Positions 16,972 to 26,486 of a stretch of DNA of 64,000 nt are shown here, piece by piece. The stretch lies in assembly GCF_000332995.1 (NCBI RefSeq), contig NZ_BANS01000001.1, positions 186,001 through 250,000 of the forward strand, in the 5' to 3' direction. Both the position numbers and the translations under genes were made by a program. The DNA comes from Gordonia amicalis NBRC 100051 = JCM 11271. GTDB lineage: Bacteria > Actinomycetota > Actinomycetes > Mycobacteriales > Mycobacteriaceae. Every line of letters starts with the position of its first letter. Position 1 is the stretch's first letter. The notes beneath the pieces are model-generated. The model ran no database searches. It had not been told where the DNA came from and saw only the letters and a list, made by a program, of their open reading frames with translations.

Positions 16972-17760
16972 CTAGCGCGAGAACATCAGTGCGCGCTTGA
17001 CCTCCGAGATCGCCTGCGTGACCTGGATGCCACGGGGGCATGCGTCGGTGCAGTTGAAGGTGGTGCGGCAGCGCCACACACCGTCGACGTCGTTGAGGAT
17101 GTCGAGACGCTCGACGGCGCCCTCGTCCCGGCTGTCGAAGATGAAGCGGTGCGCGTTGACGATCGCGGCGGGGCCGAAGTAGGAACCCTCGATCCAGAAC
17201 ACCGGGCAGCTCGTGGTGCAGCACGCACAGAGGATGCACTTGGTGGTGTCGTCGAAGCGGGCGCGGTCGCTCTGGCTCTGGATGCGCTCACGGGTCGGCT
17301 CGTTGCCCGAGGTGATCAGGAACGGCTTGATCGCGCGGTACGCGTCGAAGAACGGCTCCATGTTGACCACGAGATCCTTCTCCACCGGAAGACCCTTGAT
17401 GGGTTCCACGGTGATGGTGATCTCCTTGGACTTGTCCTTGGGGAGCATGTCCTTCATCAGGAGCTTGCAGGCCAGACGGTTGACGCCGTTGATGCGCATC
17501 GCGTCGGAACCACACACGCCGTGTGCGCAGCTGCGGCGGAACGTCAGGGTGCCGTCGAGGTAGCCCTTCACGTACAGCAGCAGGTTGAGCAGACGGTCGG
17601 TCGGCAGTGCCGGGACGCGGAAGCTCTCGAAGCCCTGGGCGTCCGGATTCTCCGGGTTGAACCGGAAGATCTTGAGCGTGACCATGGTGGCCTCGTCGGG
17701 CACCGGGGGCAGTGGCGGCTCGTCGGAGGAGGGTGCGGGCTTGTCCAGAACAGATGTCAT
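16972..17760 (-). CDS. sdhB: Succinate dehydrogenase iron-sulfur subunit
   Basis: 262 residues. The N-terminal plant-type [2Fe-2S] domain is seen in RRSCAHGVCGSDAMRING and the C-terminal 4Fe-4S/3Fe-4S ferredoxin domain in CILCACCTTSCPVFW and CTDACPRGIQV. It wires electrons from FAD in SdhA to quinone at the membrane subunits. Its ATG overlaps the sdhA stop by one base (TGATG), so translation is coupled. Last gene of sdhCDAB. Confidence 0.97.
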   Translation of the reverse strand: MTSVLDKPAPSSDEPPLPPVPDEATMVTLKIFRFNPENPDAQGFESFRVPALPTDRLLNLLLYVKGYLDGTLTFRRSCAHGVCGSDAMRINGVNRLACKLLMKDMLPKDKSKEITITVEPIKGLPVEKDLVVNMEPFFDAYRAIKPFLITSGNEPTRERIQSQSDRARFDDTTKCILCACCTTSCPVFWIEGSYFGPAAIVNAHRFIFDSRDEGAVERLDILNDVDGVWRCRTTFNCTDACPRGIQVTQAISEVKRALMFSR

Positions 17761-19514
17761 CAGTACTTACGCTCCATCGGCTCGTAACGGGTCTGCACCA
17801 CGGGCTTGTAGTCCAGCTCGATGTCCGAGAGAAGGTCGGTGCCCTTCTTGTAGGCCATGGTGTGACGCATGTAGTTCACGTCGTCGCGATCGGGGTAGTC
17901 CTCGCGTGCATGGCCGCCACGCGATTCCTTGCGGTTGAGTGCGCCGACCACGGTGACCTCGGCCATCTCGAGCAGGAAGCCTAGCTCGATGGCCTCGAGG
18001 AGATCGCTGTTGAAACGCTTGCCCTTGTCGTGGACCTTGATCTGGGCGTACCGCTCCTTGAGCGCGTGGATGTCGGTCAGCGCCTGCTTGAGGGTCTCCT
18101 CGGTCCGGAACACCGAGGCGTTGGCGTCCATCGACGCCTGCAGCTCGGTCCGGATGTCGGCGACGCGCTCGTGGCCGTGCTCGGACAGAAGCAGTTCCAG
18201 CCAGCCGTCGACCATCTCGGTCGGCTTCTCCGGGAGGTCGGCGAAGTCGGCGTTGTTGGCGTACTCGGCGGCGGCGATACCTGCGCGGCGACCGAAGACG
18301 TTGATGTCGAGCAGCGAGTTGGTGCCGAGGCGGTTGGCACCGTGCACCGACACACAGGCACATTCACCGGCGGCGTACAGACCGTGTACGACCTCGTCGT
18401 TGTTGCGCAGCACCTGACCGTCGACGTTGGTCGGGATGCCACCCATGACGTAGTGGCAGGTCGGGAACACCGGCACGTACTCGGTGACCGGGTCGACGCC
18501 GAGGTAGGTGCGCGCGAACTCGGTGATGTCGGGGAGCTTCTCGTTGAGGACGTCCTCGCCGAGGTGGGTCACGTCGATGTAGACGTAGTCCTTGTTGGGT
18601 CCGGCACCGCGGCCCTCGAGCACTTCGAGAACCATCGAGCGGGCGACGATGTCGCGGGGCGCGAGGTCCTTGATGGTGGGGGCGTAGCGCTCCATGAAGC
18701 GCTCGCCGTCGGCGTTGCGCAGGATGCCGCCCTCACCGCGCACGGCCTCCGAGATGAGGATGCCGAGGCCGGCCAGGCCCGTCGGATGGAACTGGTGGAA
18801 CTCCATGTCCTCGAGGGGCAGGCCCTTGCGGAAGATGATGCCCATGCCGTCACCGGTGAGGGTGTGGGCGTTGGACGTCGTCTTGTACATGCGGCCCGAG
18901 CCGCCGGTCGCGAAGACGATCGACTTGGCGTGGAACACGTGGATCTCACCGGTGGCGAGTTCGTAGGCGACGACGCCGGTGGCGACCTGCTCGCCGTCTT
19001 CGTTCTCGGTGAGGCAGATGTCGAGGGCGTAGAACTCGTTGAAGAACTCGACGTCGTGTTTGACGCAGTTCTGGTACAGCGTCTGCAGGATCATGTGACC
19101 GGTGCGGTCGGCGGCGTAGCAGGCACGACGCACGGGCGACTTGCCGTGGTCGCGGGTGTGCCCGCCGAATCGACGCTGGTCGATCTTGCCCTCGGGGGTC
19201 CGGTTGAACGGCAGACCCATCTTCTCCAGATCGAGCACCGCGTCGATGGCCTCCTTGGCCATGATCTCGACGGCGTCCTGATCGGCGAGGTAGTCACCAC
19301 CCTTGACGGTGTCGAAGGTGTGCCACTCCCAGTTGTCCTCCTCGACGTTGGCCAGCGCGGCGCACATGCCGCCCTGAGCCGCGCCGGTGTGGCTGCGGGT
19401 GGGGTAGAGCTTGGTCAGAACCGCGGTGCGGGCGCGCGGTGCGGATTCGATCGCCGCGCGCATCCCGGCGCCGCCGGCGCCCACGATGACGACGTCGTAG
19501 CGGTGTTCCTGCAT
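17760..19514 (-). CDS. sdhA: Succinate dehydrogenase flavoprotein subunit
   Basis: 584 residues. FAD-binding GAGGAGMRAA near residue 11, the SHTGAAQGG segment holding the FAD-linked His, FHPTG and the RRFGGHTRDHG catalytic loop are all present. Oxidises succinate to fumarate. The open frame extends far upstream through sdhD and sdhC, but ATG at 19514 has a GGAGA ribosome site and begins MQEHRYDVVIVG as in homologues. Located between sdhD and sdhB. Confidence 0.97.
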   Translation of the reverse strand: MQEHRYDVVIVGAGGAGMRAAIESAPRARTAVLTKLYPTRSHTGAAQGGMCAALANVEEDNWEWHTFDTVKGGDYLADQDAVEIMAKEAIDAVLDLEKMGLPFNRTPEGKIDQRRFGGHTRDHGKSPVRRACYAADRTGHMILQTLYQNCVKHDVEFFNEFYALDICLTENEDGEQVATGVVAYELATGEIHVFHAKSIVFATGGSGRMYKTTSNAHTLTGDGMGIIFRKGLPLEDMEFHQFHPTGLAGLGILISEAVRGEGGILRNADGERFMERYAPTIKDLAPRDIVARSMVLEVLEGRGAGPNKDYVYIDVTHLGEDVLNEKLPDITEFARTYLGVDPVTEYVPVFPTCHYVMGGIPTNVDGQVLRNNDEVVHGLYAAGECACVSVHGANRLGTNSLLDINVFGRRAGIAAAEYANNADFADLPEKPTEMVDGWLELLLSEHGHERVADIRTELQASMDANASVFRTEETLKQALTDIHALKERYAQIKVHDKGKRFNSDLLEAIELGFLLEMAEVTVVGALNRKESRGGHAREDYPDRDDVNYMRHTMAYKKGTDLLSDIELDYKPVVQTRYEPMERKY

Positions 19515-19528
19515 GTTGTTGGTCTCCT

Positions 19529-19984
19529 TTAGCCGACGCTGTTGACGTCGAAGGTGAGGATCGCGTAGGTGCCCAGCACGAGGGTCAGGATCATCGACAC
19601 GGCCAGCAGCACGTTGAGCCAGAAGCGGGTCGAGTCCTTGCGCGAGTAGTCGGCAATGACGGTGCGGACACCGTTGCCGCCGTGCAGCTGGGCCAACCAC
19701 AGCATGGTCAGGTCCCAGATCTGCCAGCCGGGGGAGCTCCACCGCGCGGCGACGAACGAGGCGTCGATGCGGTGCACACCGCCGTCCCAGGCGAGCATGA
19801 TGAACATGTGGCCGATCGTCAGGAAGACGAGGATCAGGCCGGAGAAGCGCATGAACATCCATGCGTTCTTCTCGAAGTTGCCGCCCTTGGGTTTGCGGGG
19901 CGAACGAGGGTTGTCCAGGCTGGCCGGACGGTCGTGTTCCTTGCCGAGGGTCTTCGCGACACCGGTGGCTTCCGAGGTGGTCAT
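19529..19984 (-). CDS. sdhD: Succinate dehydrogenase membrane anchor subunit D
   Basis: 151 residues with a hydrophilic N-terminus of about 40 residues and three membrane helices. His in FLTIGHMFIM is a likely haem or quinone-site ligand. Together with SdhC it anchors the complex and forms the quinone site. Fourteen bases separate it from sdhA. Confidence 0.92.
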   Translation of the reverse strand: MTTSEATGVAKTLGKEHDRPASLDNPRSPRKPKGGNFEKNAWMFMRFSGLILVFLTIGHMFIMLAWDGGVHRIDASFVAARWSSPGWQIWDLTMLWLAQLHGGNGVRTVIADYSRKDSTRFWLNVLLAVSMILTLVLGTYAILTFDVNSVG

Positions 19985-19996
19985 CTCTGGTGTCTC

Positions 19997-20401
19997 CTAC
20001 AGGTGGCTGAACATGATCTGCAGCAGGCGGATGGCGCCGGCGGCGAACACGACGACGAACAGGGTCATCGCGACCCACAGCATCTGACGCTGGTACTTGG
20101 GGCCCTTGGCCCAGAAGTCCACCAGGATCAGGCGCACGCCGTTGAAGGCGTGGAACAGGACGCACGCGACCAGGGCGATCTCCATGAGACCGATGATCGG
20201 GGTCTTGTAGGTTTCGATGATCTCGTCGTACTGGTTGGGATCGACGCGGATGACCGCGGTGTCCAACACGTGTACGAACAGGAAGAAGAAGATGGTGACG
20301 CCTGTGATGCGGTGCAGGACCCAGGACCACATGCCCGGGTCGCCGCGGTACAGGGAACGTCGACGCACCGGGTCAGGTGCGACTTCGGTCGAGGTGCTCA
20401 T
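19997..20401 (-). CDS. sdhC: Succinate dehydrogenase cytochrome b556 subunit C
   Basis: 134 residues with three helices. The signatures WSWVLHRITG (helix 1 start) and LFHAFNGVRLI (haem-ligand His) are typical of SdhC. ATG at 20401 gives MSTSTEV; an ATG seven codons upstream (20422) overlaps a GGAGG and is less likely. First gene of the operon; an IdeR-like box lies about 150 bp upstream. Confidence 0.93.
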   Translation of the reverse strand: MSTSTEVAPDPVRRRSLYRGDPGMWSWVLHRITGVTIFFFLFVHVLDTAVIRVDPNQYDEIIETYKTPIIGLMEIALVACVLFHAFNGVRLILVDFWAKGPKYQRQMLWVAMTLFVVVFAAGAIRLLQIMFSHL

Positions 20402-20547
20402 CGGAAAAGTGGCCTCCAACATCGTCGATGGACGCGTCGAATCGGCATGCTCCGACTCGACCATGGACCCATGACAAGAGACTCTAAACCCATGCCCATT
20501 GCGGTGATAAATTGCCCGAACCGATCTGAGGCACAAGACATTACGAC

Positions 20548-20566
20548 TTAGGTTTGCCTTACCCGA
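20548..20566. promoter_or_regulatory. IdeR-like iron box between sdhC and cdd
   Basis: TTAGGTTTGCCTTACCCGA matches the IdeR consensus at about 14 of 19 positions by my count. It lies 147 bp upstream of sdhC and 61 bp upstream of cdd, so it could act on either. Control of the iron-rich succinate dehydrogenase by an iron regulator is the more logical reading. Confidence 0.5.
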
Positions 20567-20626
20567 GCTTTGGCGGCGATGAATTGCGCATGTCCGGTTG
20601 GTTACACGATTTGCCAGGAGGTGGGC

Positions 20627-21031
20627 GTGCTTACCGAAATACCGTGGAATGTCCTGCGACACAGGGCAACTGAAATGTTGTCCCGTGCCTACGCGCCGTA
20701 CTCGCACTACCCGGTGGGGGCGGCGGGCGTCACCTCCGAGGGGCGTGTCGTGGCCGGCTGCAATGTGGAAAATGTCTCATACGGCCTGGGTATATGTGCC
20801 GAGGTCGCGCTGGTCGCGCAGCTGATCTCACAGGGTGATCGGTCCCTGCGTGCGGTGACGGTCACCGATGCCTCCGGGAAGATCCTGATGCCGTGCGGGC
20901 GGTGCCGGCAGGTCCTCCTCGAGCACGGAGGCCGCGAACTCCTCGTCGATCACCCCGCCGGCCCGCGTCCCCTCTCCGACCTCCTGCCGGACGCGTTCGG
21001 TCCCGACGACATCGCGGAGGTCGTCTCGTGA
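20627..21031 (+). CDS. cdd: Cytidine deaminase
   Basis: 134 residues, the size of small homotetrameric cytidine deaminases. Zinc ligands and catalytic Glu are seen as CAE in LGICAEVAL and PCGRC. Converts (deoxy)cytidine to (deoxy)uridine. GTG at 20627 is preceded by AGGAGG five bases away. The last codon overlaps the deoA start (GTGA), placing it at the head of cdd-deoA-add. Confidence 0.95.
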   Translation: MLTEIPWNVLRHRATEMLSRAYAPYSHYPVGAAGVTSEGRVVAGCNVENVSYGLGICAEVALVAQLISQGDRSLRAVTVTDASGKILMPCGRCRQVLLEHGGRELLVDHPAGPRPLSDLLPDAFGPDDIAEVVS

Positions 21032-22374
21032 CCTCCTCGCTCGGGGCTGCGAGCGACGAGGTCATCCACGCCGTCTCGGTGATCGCGACCAAGCGTGGGG
21101 GCTTCGAGCTCAGCGACGCGCAGATCGCCTGGGTGGTCGACGGCTTCACGCGCGGCGAGGTCGCGCCGGAACAGATGTCGTCGCTGTTGATGGCCATCTA
21201 CCTCCGCGGCATGACCCGGCGGGAGATCGCGACCTGGACCCGGGCGATGATCGACAGCGGACGCCGGATGGATCTGACCGGCCTTCGCCGCGACGGACGT
21301 CCCCTGACCACCGTCGACAAACACTCCACGGGTGGCGTCGGGGACAAGATCACGCTGCCCCTGACGCCTCTGGTCGCGTCCTTCGGAGTCGCGGTTCCGC
21401 AGCTGTCCGGCCGCGGCCTGGGGCATACCGGCGGCACCCTGGACAAGCTGGAATCCATTCCCGGCTGGCGGGCCGAGGTGAGTACCGAGGAGATGTTCGC
21501 CCAGCTCGAGCAGGTGGGTGCGGTCATCTGTGCCGCGGGCGCGGATCTCGCACCCGCCGACCGTAAGCTCTACGCGCTCCGTGATGTCACCGGGACGGTC
21601 GAGTCCATCCCGCTGCTGGCGACCTCGATCATGAGCAAGAAGATCGCCGAGGGCACCGGAGCCCTGGTCCTCGACGTGAAAACCGGCTCGGGCGCCTTCC
21701 TGCCCGACGAATCCGATGCGCGTGAACTGGCGTCGACGATGGTCGAACTCGGACACGACGCGGGGGTCGACACCCGGGCGCTGATCACCGACATGAGCGT
21801 TCCGCTGGGCCTGGCGGTCGGCAATGCGGTCGAGGTCGCCGAGTCGGTCGAGGTGCTCGGCGGCGGTGGGCCCGCCGACGTCGTCGAACTGACCCTGGCA
21901 CTGGCCCGGGAGATGCTCGACGCCGCGGGTCTGCCCGACGCCGACCCGGCGTCGCATCTCGCCAACGGCCGGGCGATGGACTCCTGGCGGTCGATGATCG
22001 CCGCGCAGGGCGGCGACCCGGATGCTCCGCTGCCGGTCGCCCGGCACCAGGAGGTGGTCACCGCCGATCGAGACGGCATCGTGACGGATATGGACGCGCG
22101 CGCGGTCGGGGACGCCGCGTGGCGGCTGGGCGGCGGACGGTCGAAACCGGGGGAATCGGTCTCGGCCGAGGCGGGTGTCATCATCCACGCCAAACCCGGC
22201 GACCCCATCCGCGCCGGTCAACCGCTGTTCACGTTGCACACCCAGGATGAGGAACGGATCGCCGGCGCGCGCTCGAGCCTCGACGGTGCGTTTCGGATCG
22301 AGGACGGGGGCACCGACAGACGCGGCGCCGGCGACCGGCCACTGATCCTCGATTCCGTTAGGTTCACAAGATGA
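21028..22374 (+). CDS. deoA: Thymidine phosphorylase
   Basis: 448 residues. The family signature [17 protein letters not shown], the phosphate-binding [10 protein letters not shown] and the C-terminal domain are complete. Cleaves thymidine or deoxyuridine with phosphate to give the base and deoxyribose-1-phosphate. GTG at 21028 overlaps the cdd stop; upstream in-frame starts lie within cdd. A TAGGTT box inside its last codons may give add its own promoter. Confidence 0.96.
   Translation: MTSSLGAASDEVIHAVSVIATKRGGFELSDAQIAWVVDGFTRGEVAPEQMSSLLMAIYLRGMTRREIATWTRAMIDSGRRMDLTGLRRDGRPLTTVDKHSTGGVGDKITLPLTPLVASFGVAVPQLSGRGLGHTGGTLDKLESIPGWRAEVSTEEMFAQLEQVGAVICAAGADLAPADRKLYALRDVTGTVESIPLLATSIMSKKIAEGTGALVLDVKTGSGAFLPDESDARELASTMVELGHDAGVDTRALITDMSVPLGLAVGNAVEVAESVEVLGGGGPADVVELTLALAREMLDAAGLPDADPASHLANGRAMDSWRSMIAAQGGDPDAPLPVARHQEVVTADRDGIVTDMDARAVGDAAWRLGGGRSKPGESVSAEAGVIIHAKPGDPIRAGQPLFTLHTQDEERIAGARSSLDGAFRIEDGGTDRRGAGDRPLILDSVRFTR
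22359..22364 (+). promoter_or_regulatory. Possible internal -10 (TAGGTT) for add
   Basis: TAGGTT ends six bases before the add ATG, inside the deoA coding end. The spacing would allow a leaderless add transcript besides the operon message. Confidence 0.3.
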
Positions 22375-23480
22375 CGACGCTGGATCCGGCGCACTTCACC
22401 CTTGCGCCCAAGGTGCTCCTTCACGACCACCTCGACGGCGGGCTGCGGCCGGCGACCGTCCTGGAACTCGCACACCAGGTCGGTTACGACGGGCTGCCGG
22501 TCGACGACGCGGCCGGGCTCGCGCGCTGGTTCCGGGAGGCCGCCGACAGCGGCTCCCTCGAGCGCTATCTGGAGACCTTCACCCACACCGTCGCCGTCAT
22601 GCAGACCGTCGACGCCCTCGAACGGGTCGCGCGCGAGTGTGTGGAGGACCTCGCCGACGACAACGTCGTGTACGCCGAGGTCCGCTACGCACCCGAACAG
22701 CATCTCGAGGCCGGGCTCACCCTCGACGAGGTCGTCGAAGCGGTTCTCCGTGGCTTCGCCGACGGCGAGCGGATCGTCGCCGACCGCGGGAAGCGCATCA
22801 GCGTGCGATGTCTGGTCACCGCAATGCGTCACGCGGCACGGTCGCGCGAGATCGCCGAACTCGCGGTGCGCTACCGCGAGCGCGGCGTCGTCGGCTTCGA
22901 CATCGCCGGCGCCGAGGCGGGCCACCCGCCGACCCGTCATCTCGACGCCTTCGAGTACATGCGGGCCAACAGTGCGCCGTTCACCATCCACGCGGGCGAG
23001 GCGTTCGGCCTGCCGTCGATCCACGAGGCCATCGGCTTCTGCGGCACCGACCGTCTCGGGCACGGCGTGCGGGTCTTCGACGACATCGAACTCCCCGAAG
23101 GCGTCGACCTCGCCGCCCATTCCTTCACCGGCGCGAAGCTCGGCCTGATCGCGAACGTCGTGCGCGACAAGCGGATTCCGCTCGAGCTGTGCCCGAGCTC
23201 GAATGTGCAGACCGGCGCGGTCGCATCACTCGCCGAGCATCCGTTCAACGTGCTGGCCCGACTCCGGTTCCGCGTCACGGTGAACACCGACAACCGGCTC
23301 ATGGGTGACACCACGATGAGCAAGGAGTTCGGACTGCTGGCCGATCAGTTCGGTTACGGCTGGGCCGATTTCGAACGATTCACGGTCAACGCGATGAAGT
23401 CGGCGTTCATCCACTTCGACGAACGTCTGGCGTTCATCGACGACGTGATCAAGCCGGGCTACGCGGTGCTGCTGGGGTGA
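22371..23480 (+). CDS. add: Adenosine deaminase
   Basis: 369 residues. Zinc ligands HDH in [13 protein letters not shown] with catalytic Glu, the RLGHG His and the C-terminal NTDNRLM Asp are all visible. Converts adenosine or deoxyadenosine to inosine. ATG overlaps the deoA stop (ATGA). Completes the three-gene nucleoside salvage operon. Confidence 0.96.
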   Translation: MTTLDPAHFTLAPKVLLHDHLDGGLRPATVLELAHQVGYDGLPVDDAAGLARWFREAADSGSLERYLETFTHTVAVMQTVDALERVARECVEDLADDNVVYAEVRYAPEQHLEAGLTLDEVVEAVLRGFADGERIVADRGKRISVRCLVTAMRHAARSREIAELAVRYRERGVVGFDIAGAEAGHPPTRHLDAFEYMRANSAPFTIHAGEAFGLPSIHEAIGFCGTDRLGHGVRVFDDIELPEGVDLAAHSFTGAKLGLIANVVRDKRIPLELCPSSNVQTGAVASLAEHPFNVLARLRFRVTVNTDNRLMGDTTMSKEFGLLADQFGYGWADFERFTVNAMKSAFIHFDERLAFIDDVIKPGYAVLLG

Positions 23481-23487
23481 CCTCGAT

Positions 23488-23577
23488 ACGGCCCTCGGGT
23501 AACCCCTCGGGCCTACTCGGCCGGCGGGGATGACGGCCCTCGGGTAACCCCTCGGGCCTACTCGGCCGGCGGGGATG
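23488..23577. repeat. Tandem repeat, 45-bp unit x2
   Basis: Two identical 45-bp units (23488-23532 and 23533-23577), each beginning ACGGCCCTCGGG, plus a partial third. Lies directly after the add stop in the convergent gap. Confidence 0.8.
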
Positions 23578-23610
23578 ACGGCCGGCGGCGTAGGTCCTTT
23601 CGATACGCCC

Positions 23611-23727
23611 CTCCGCAAGCTCCGGGGCTACTCAAGGAGCGGGTGTAGCGCCTCCGCAAGCTCCGGGGCTACTCAAGGAGCGGATGTAGCGCCTCCGCAA
23701 GCTCCGGGGCTACTCAAGGAGCGGGTG
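23611..23727. repeat. Tandem repeat, 41-bp unit, nearly 3 copies
   Basis: Units begin CTCCGCAAGCTCCGGGG at 23611, 23652 and 23693 and differ by a single base near the end. They fill most of the gap before the stop of the minus-strand acidic protein gene. Confidence 0.8.
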
Positions 23728-23735
23728 GCGGCGGT

Positions 23736-25004
23736 TCAGCCCTTCTTGACGAGCCGGTTCTCGAAGTCGTGCTCGAGTGCGCGCCACGCCTCGGCCTCGT
23801 TGTCGAACGGTCCGCTCGGGGCCATCCGCTTCGGGTCGGGGTTGACGGTGTAGTCGACGAACCAGCCGAGGGGAGTGGACGATCCCAGTGCCTCGTTGAC
23901 GGTGTCGTCGCCGGCGTAGTCGGCTGCGTCGGTGAACAGTTCGACGGCCAGGTCGAGCTGGTCGCGGTCCATGCGGCGCGGGCCGTCGGCGATGTCCTCG
24001 GCGAGACCGGGCAGCACGTACACGTTGTCGTCGATGACGTCGAACTCGAGCGAGCCGTTGGTCGCCTCGGTGCGGATGTCCTCGAACGTCGACAGGTCGG
24101 ACAGGTCATGGCTGTTGTCGTCGGCGAGGAAGCGGGAGAGTGCCCGCGCCGAGGTGAACACGAAGATCTTGCCCTTGGTGCCGAGGAAGACCGGGTCGTC
24201 GCCGAGGTAGCAGCGCAGCGTCAGGTACTCGTTGCCGCGCGTGACGATCTTGATCGGGTCGATGCCGACCGACGCCCAGAAATCGTCGTCGTCGTAATCG
24301 TCCTCATCTTCTTCGTCTTCGTCGTCCTCGTCCTCGGCCTCGTCGTCCGCGGTCTCGACGATCTCGATGTCGTCGTCGTCCGGCTCGTCCTCGTCCTCCG
24401 CGGAGGCGGCGGCCTCGAGTTCGGCTTCGGCGGCCTCCACGGCCTTGGCGTCGACCTTCGGCGTGGTGATGACCTCGTCGATCGCGTCGAGGACGTCGTC
24501 CCAGTGCTTCGCGATGAGACGTCCGATGCGCACCCACAGGTCGAGGCCCTCGCGACCCTCGAAGTTGCGCGTGCCGGTCGTGACCGCACCCAGGATCGGG
24601 TTGCCGTTGAAGAACTTCGTGACCGAGGTCAGCTCGCAGACCTCACCCAGGATGCGCACGATCTCGAGTGCGTCCTCGAGTTCGGCGATGACCTCAGGGG
24701 TCGGGTCCTCGGCGGCCAGCTCCGGCACGCCCACCAGGTCGTAGGTGTGGCGCTCGTCCGGCACCAGCTCGTCGGCCTGCACGCCGACGATGGTCGGCCA
24801 CGCCGGATGCTCGACGAGGTCGTTGTCGTCGTTGGTGCGGATGAAGGCCGCGAGTTCGGCGACGCCGGGCAGGACGTAGAGATCCTCGTCGAGACCGAGG
24901 AACGCCTCCCACTCGTCGTCACCCTCCCGCCAGCGGGGTGCCCACAGGGTGAAGCTGTTTCCGTCGGTGAGTCCGAGCTCAATCGGGACGATGTCTCCGG
25001 CCAT
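23736..25004 (-). CDS. Conserved actinobacterial protein with long Asp/Glu linker
   Basis: 422 residues, function unknown; homologues in the order are often labelled only as conserved or, doubtfully, primosomal protein. Residues about 205-250 form an extremely acidic linker of Asp/Glu runs. On each side is a similar block: a short predicted strand, FLG, then (L/F)YVLPG- or VFTSA-type strands and AAFIRTND versus SRFLADDN, suggesting a duplicated domain. No signal peptide or membrane segment. In mycobacteria a comparable gene also lies near add. Confident as a gene, not as a function. Confidence 0.8.
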   Translation of the reverse strand: MAGDIVPIELGLTDGNSFTLWAPRWREGDDEWEAFLGLDEDLYVLPGVAELAAFIRTNDDNDLVEHPAWPTIVGVQADELVPDERHTYDLVGVPELAAEDPTPEVIAELEDALEIVRILGEVCELTSVTKFFNGNPILGAVTTGTRNFEGREGLDLWVRIGRLIAKHWDDVLDAIDEVITTPKVDAKAVEAAEAELEAAASAEDEDEPDDDDIEIVETADDEAEDEDDEDEEDEDDYDDDDFWASVGIDPIKIVTRGNEYLTLRCYLGDDPVFLGTKGKIFVFTSARALSRFLADDNSHDLSDLSTFEDIRTEATNGSLEFDVIDDNVYVLPGLAEDIADGPRRMDRDQLDLAVELFTDAADYAGDDTVNEALGSSTPLGWFVDYTVNPDPKRMAPSGPFDNEAEAWRALEHDFENRLVKKG

Positions 25005-25082
25005 GGGGACACAGCCTAGCGATTGATCGCCGTGGATCCAGTAGTGCCCCCACAGACGCCGAACGGTACTCGCGCCGCATCG

Positions 25083-26039
25083 TCAGCGCGGCCGGAAGAA
25101 TCCCTCGAAGGTCTGGTCGAGATTGGCGGTCCGAACCGGTGAGACACCCACCGGATCGCCGGCCTCGATCATCTGATCGTTGCCGATGTACATCGCCACG
25201 TGGCCGGACCACACGGCGAGATCGCCCGGCTGTAATTGCGCCCGGGACACGCGGAATCCGGCGGTGTCCTGATCCTGGGCAAGGCGGGGGAGTTCGAGGC
25301 CGGCCTGCCGATACGCCCAGCGCGTGAAACCGCTGCAGTCGAATCCGGCGGGCGTCGTCCCGCCCCAGACATAGGGAACACCGCGCTGACTCAACGCCGC
25401 CCGGACGGCTTTCGCCGCTCGCTCGTCGGGCGCGTACGCCACCGAACCGTCGGGGAGGGTGATCGGCACGCGTTCGGATGCCGGGGATTCCGAATGCCGC
25501 TCGCCCGGTGGTGCGGCGGTCGTGACCGCAGCGGGCGCGATCCGTCGGCCCAGGGAAGTCATCGCGTCGGTGTCGGAGCGGAGGTCGGCGCGGGTGCGGG
25601 AGACGATCTCGAGGCCGCGCCCGAGGTGCTCGGCCGCCACCGGCAGCATCGTCAGCAGTCCGGCCGGCGTGAACAGTTCGCTCCCGAACGCGCGGGCACG
25701 ACGTTCGAGCGAATCCACCAGGGCGCCGAGTTGGGTCGACGCCGACCGGACCTTGCTGCCGGCGCTCTCGACGAGGCGGGCGAATTCGTCGGCGTCGCCC
25801 GTCAGCGCGCCCATGCTCTGCTGCAGTCCGACGGCCGCGTCGGTGGCGGCGTCCGCGCCGGACCCCTTCCAATGCGGGCGGACGGCTTCGGTGGCCGCCA
25901 CCGACCCACGGCGCGCGGCGTCGACGGCCGACGCGGCGGACCGGATCGTCTCTGCCGGATTGCCCGGCGCCAGGACGCCGGTGCCGAGTGCGCCGACGAG
26001 CAGGCGCAGCGGTTCGATGAGGAGCTCTGCACCGGGCAT
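25083..26039 (-). CDS. NlpC/P60 peptidoglycan endopeptidase with ESX-like N-terminus
   Basis: 318 residues from ATG at 26039 (GTG at 26042 is also possible). Residues 1-165 are Ala-rich helices with a central WKGSGAD motif resembling a WXG100-type domain. Residues about 205-318 are a C40 peptidase with Cys235 in FDCSGF and His280 in GHVAMYIG. Such enzymes cut D-Glu-mDAP bonds in wall peptides. There is no Sec signal; the helical domain and paired upstream gene suggest type VII secretion. Its start overlaps the upstream gene's stop by one base (TGATG). Confidence 0.85.
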   Translation of the reverse strand: MPGAELLIEPLRLLVGALGTGVLAPGNPAETIRSAASAVDAARRGSVAATEAVRPHWKGSGADAATDAAVGLQQSMGALTGDADEFARLVESAGSKVRSASTQLGALVDSLERRARAFGSELFTPAGLLTMLPVAAEHLGRGLEIVSRTRADLRSDTDAMTSLGRRIAPAAVTTAAPPGERHSESPASERVPITLPDGSVAYAPDERAAKAVRAALSQRGVPYVWGGTTPAGFDCSGFTRWAYRQAGLELPRLAQDQDTAGFRVSRAQLQPGDLAVWSGHVAMYIGNDQMIEAGDPVGVSPVRTANLDQTFEGFFRPR

Positions 26040-26395
26040 CACAGGGTGAACTCCCGGTCCGCGGCCGCGCAGTCGCAGTCGAGGTAGCCTTCGTCGGCGC
26101 GCCGGGTGGCCGACGCCAGTTGTTCCTGACGTGCCGCGGTCGTCTCGATACTGCGCCGGTGGATCTGCAGGAACTCGACCACCGCGGCGAGGAACTCCGC
26201 GCCGATGATCCCGAACGTGATCGCGAGGTCGACCAGTGCCGCTTCGTCAGCGGCACGATCACCGAGCAGAGCGCCGCCGGCACTGTGGGCTGACGAAAAC
26301 TCCTGCAGTGCCGCGGAATCCGTCAGCAGCGTGGTACCCGGGGTGTGGTCGGGAGGCGTGAGGGCGGCGGATGAGGTCGTGGATCGCGGGCTCAT
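26039..26395 (-). CDS. Small helical ESX-like partner protein
   Basis: 118 residues from ATG at 26395. A low-complexity N-terminus is followed by two long helices (about 30-100), the second with [21 protein letters not shown]. The C-terminus is short and Cys-containing. Size, helical pattern and coupling to the NlpC/P60 gene resemble type VII substrates or chaperone partners, but no WXG is present in it. Function inferred from context only. Confidence 0.6.
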   Translation of the reverse strand: MSPRSTTSSAALTPPDHTPGTTLLTDSAALQEFSSAHSAGGALLGDRAADEAALVDLAITFGIIGAEFLAAVVEFLQIHRRSIETTAARQEQLASATRRADEGYLDCDCAAADREFTL

Positions 26396-26486
26396 GGGAT
26401 TCTGACGCGGCGGACACCCGTTCGGTTCCATCGGACACCCGACGCGGCTCACGGCACGCACTGCGCACGCGGACGGACCCAGGAAA

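Noticed and set aside
17760-20330. 856-codon fused SdhC/D/A-like frame
   Set aside because: The upstream third is out-of-frame shadow of sdhC and sdhD; sdhA begins at 19514 with its own ribosome site.
23488-23727. Possible CRISPR array
   Set aside because: Units are directly abutting with no unique spacers and no cas genes are nearby, so they are simple tandem repeats.
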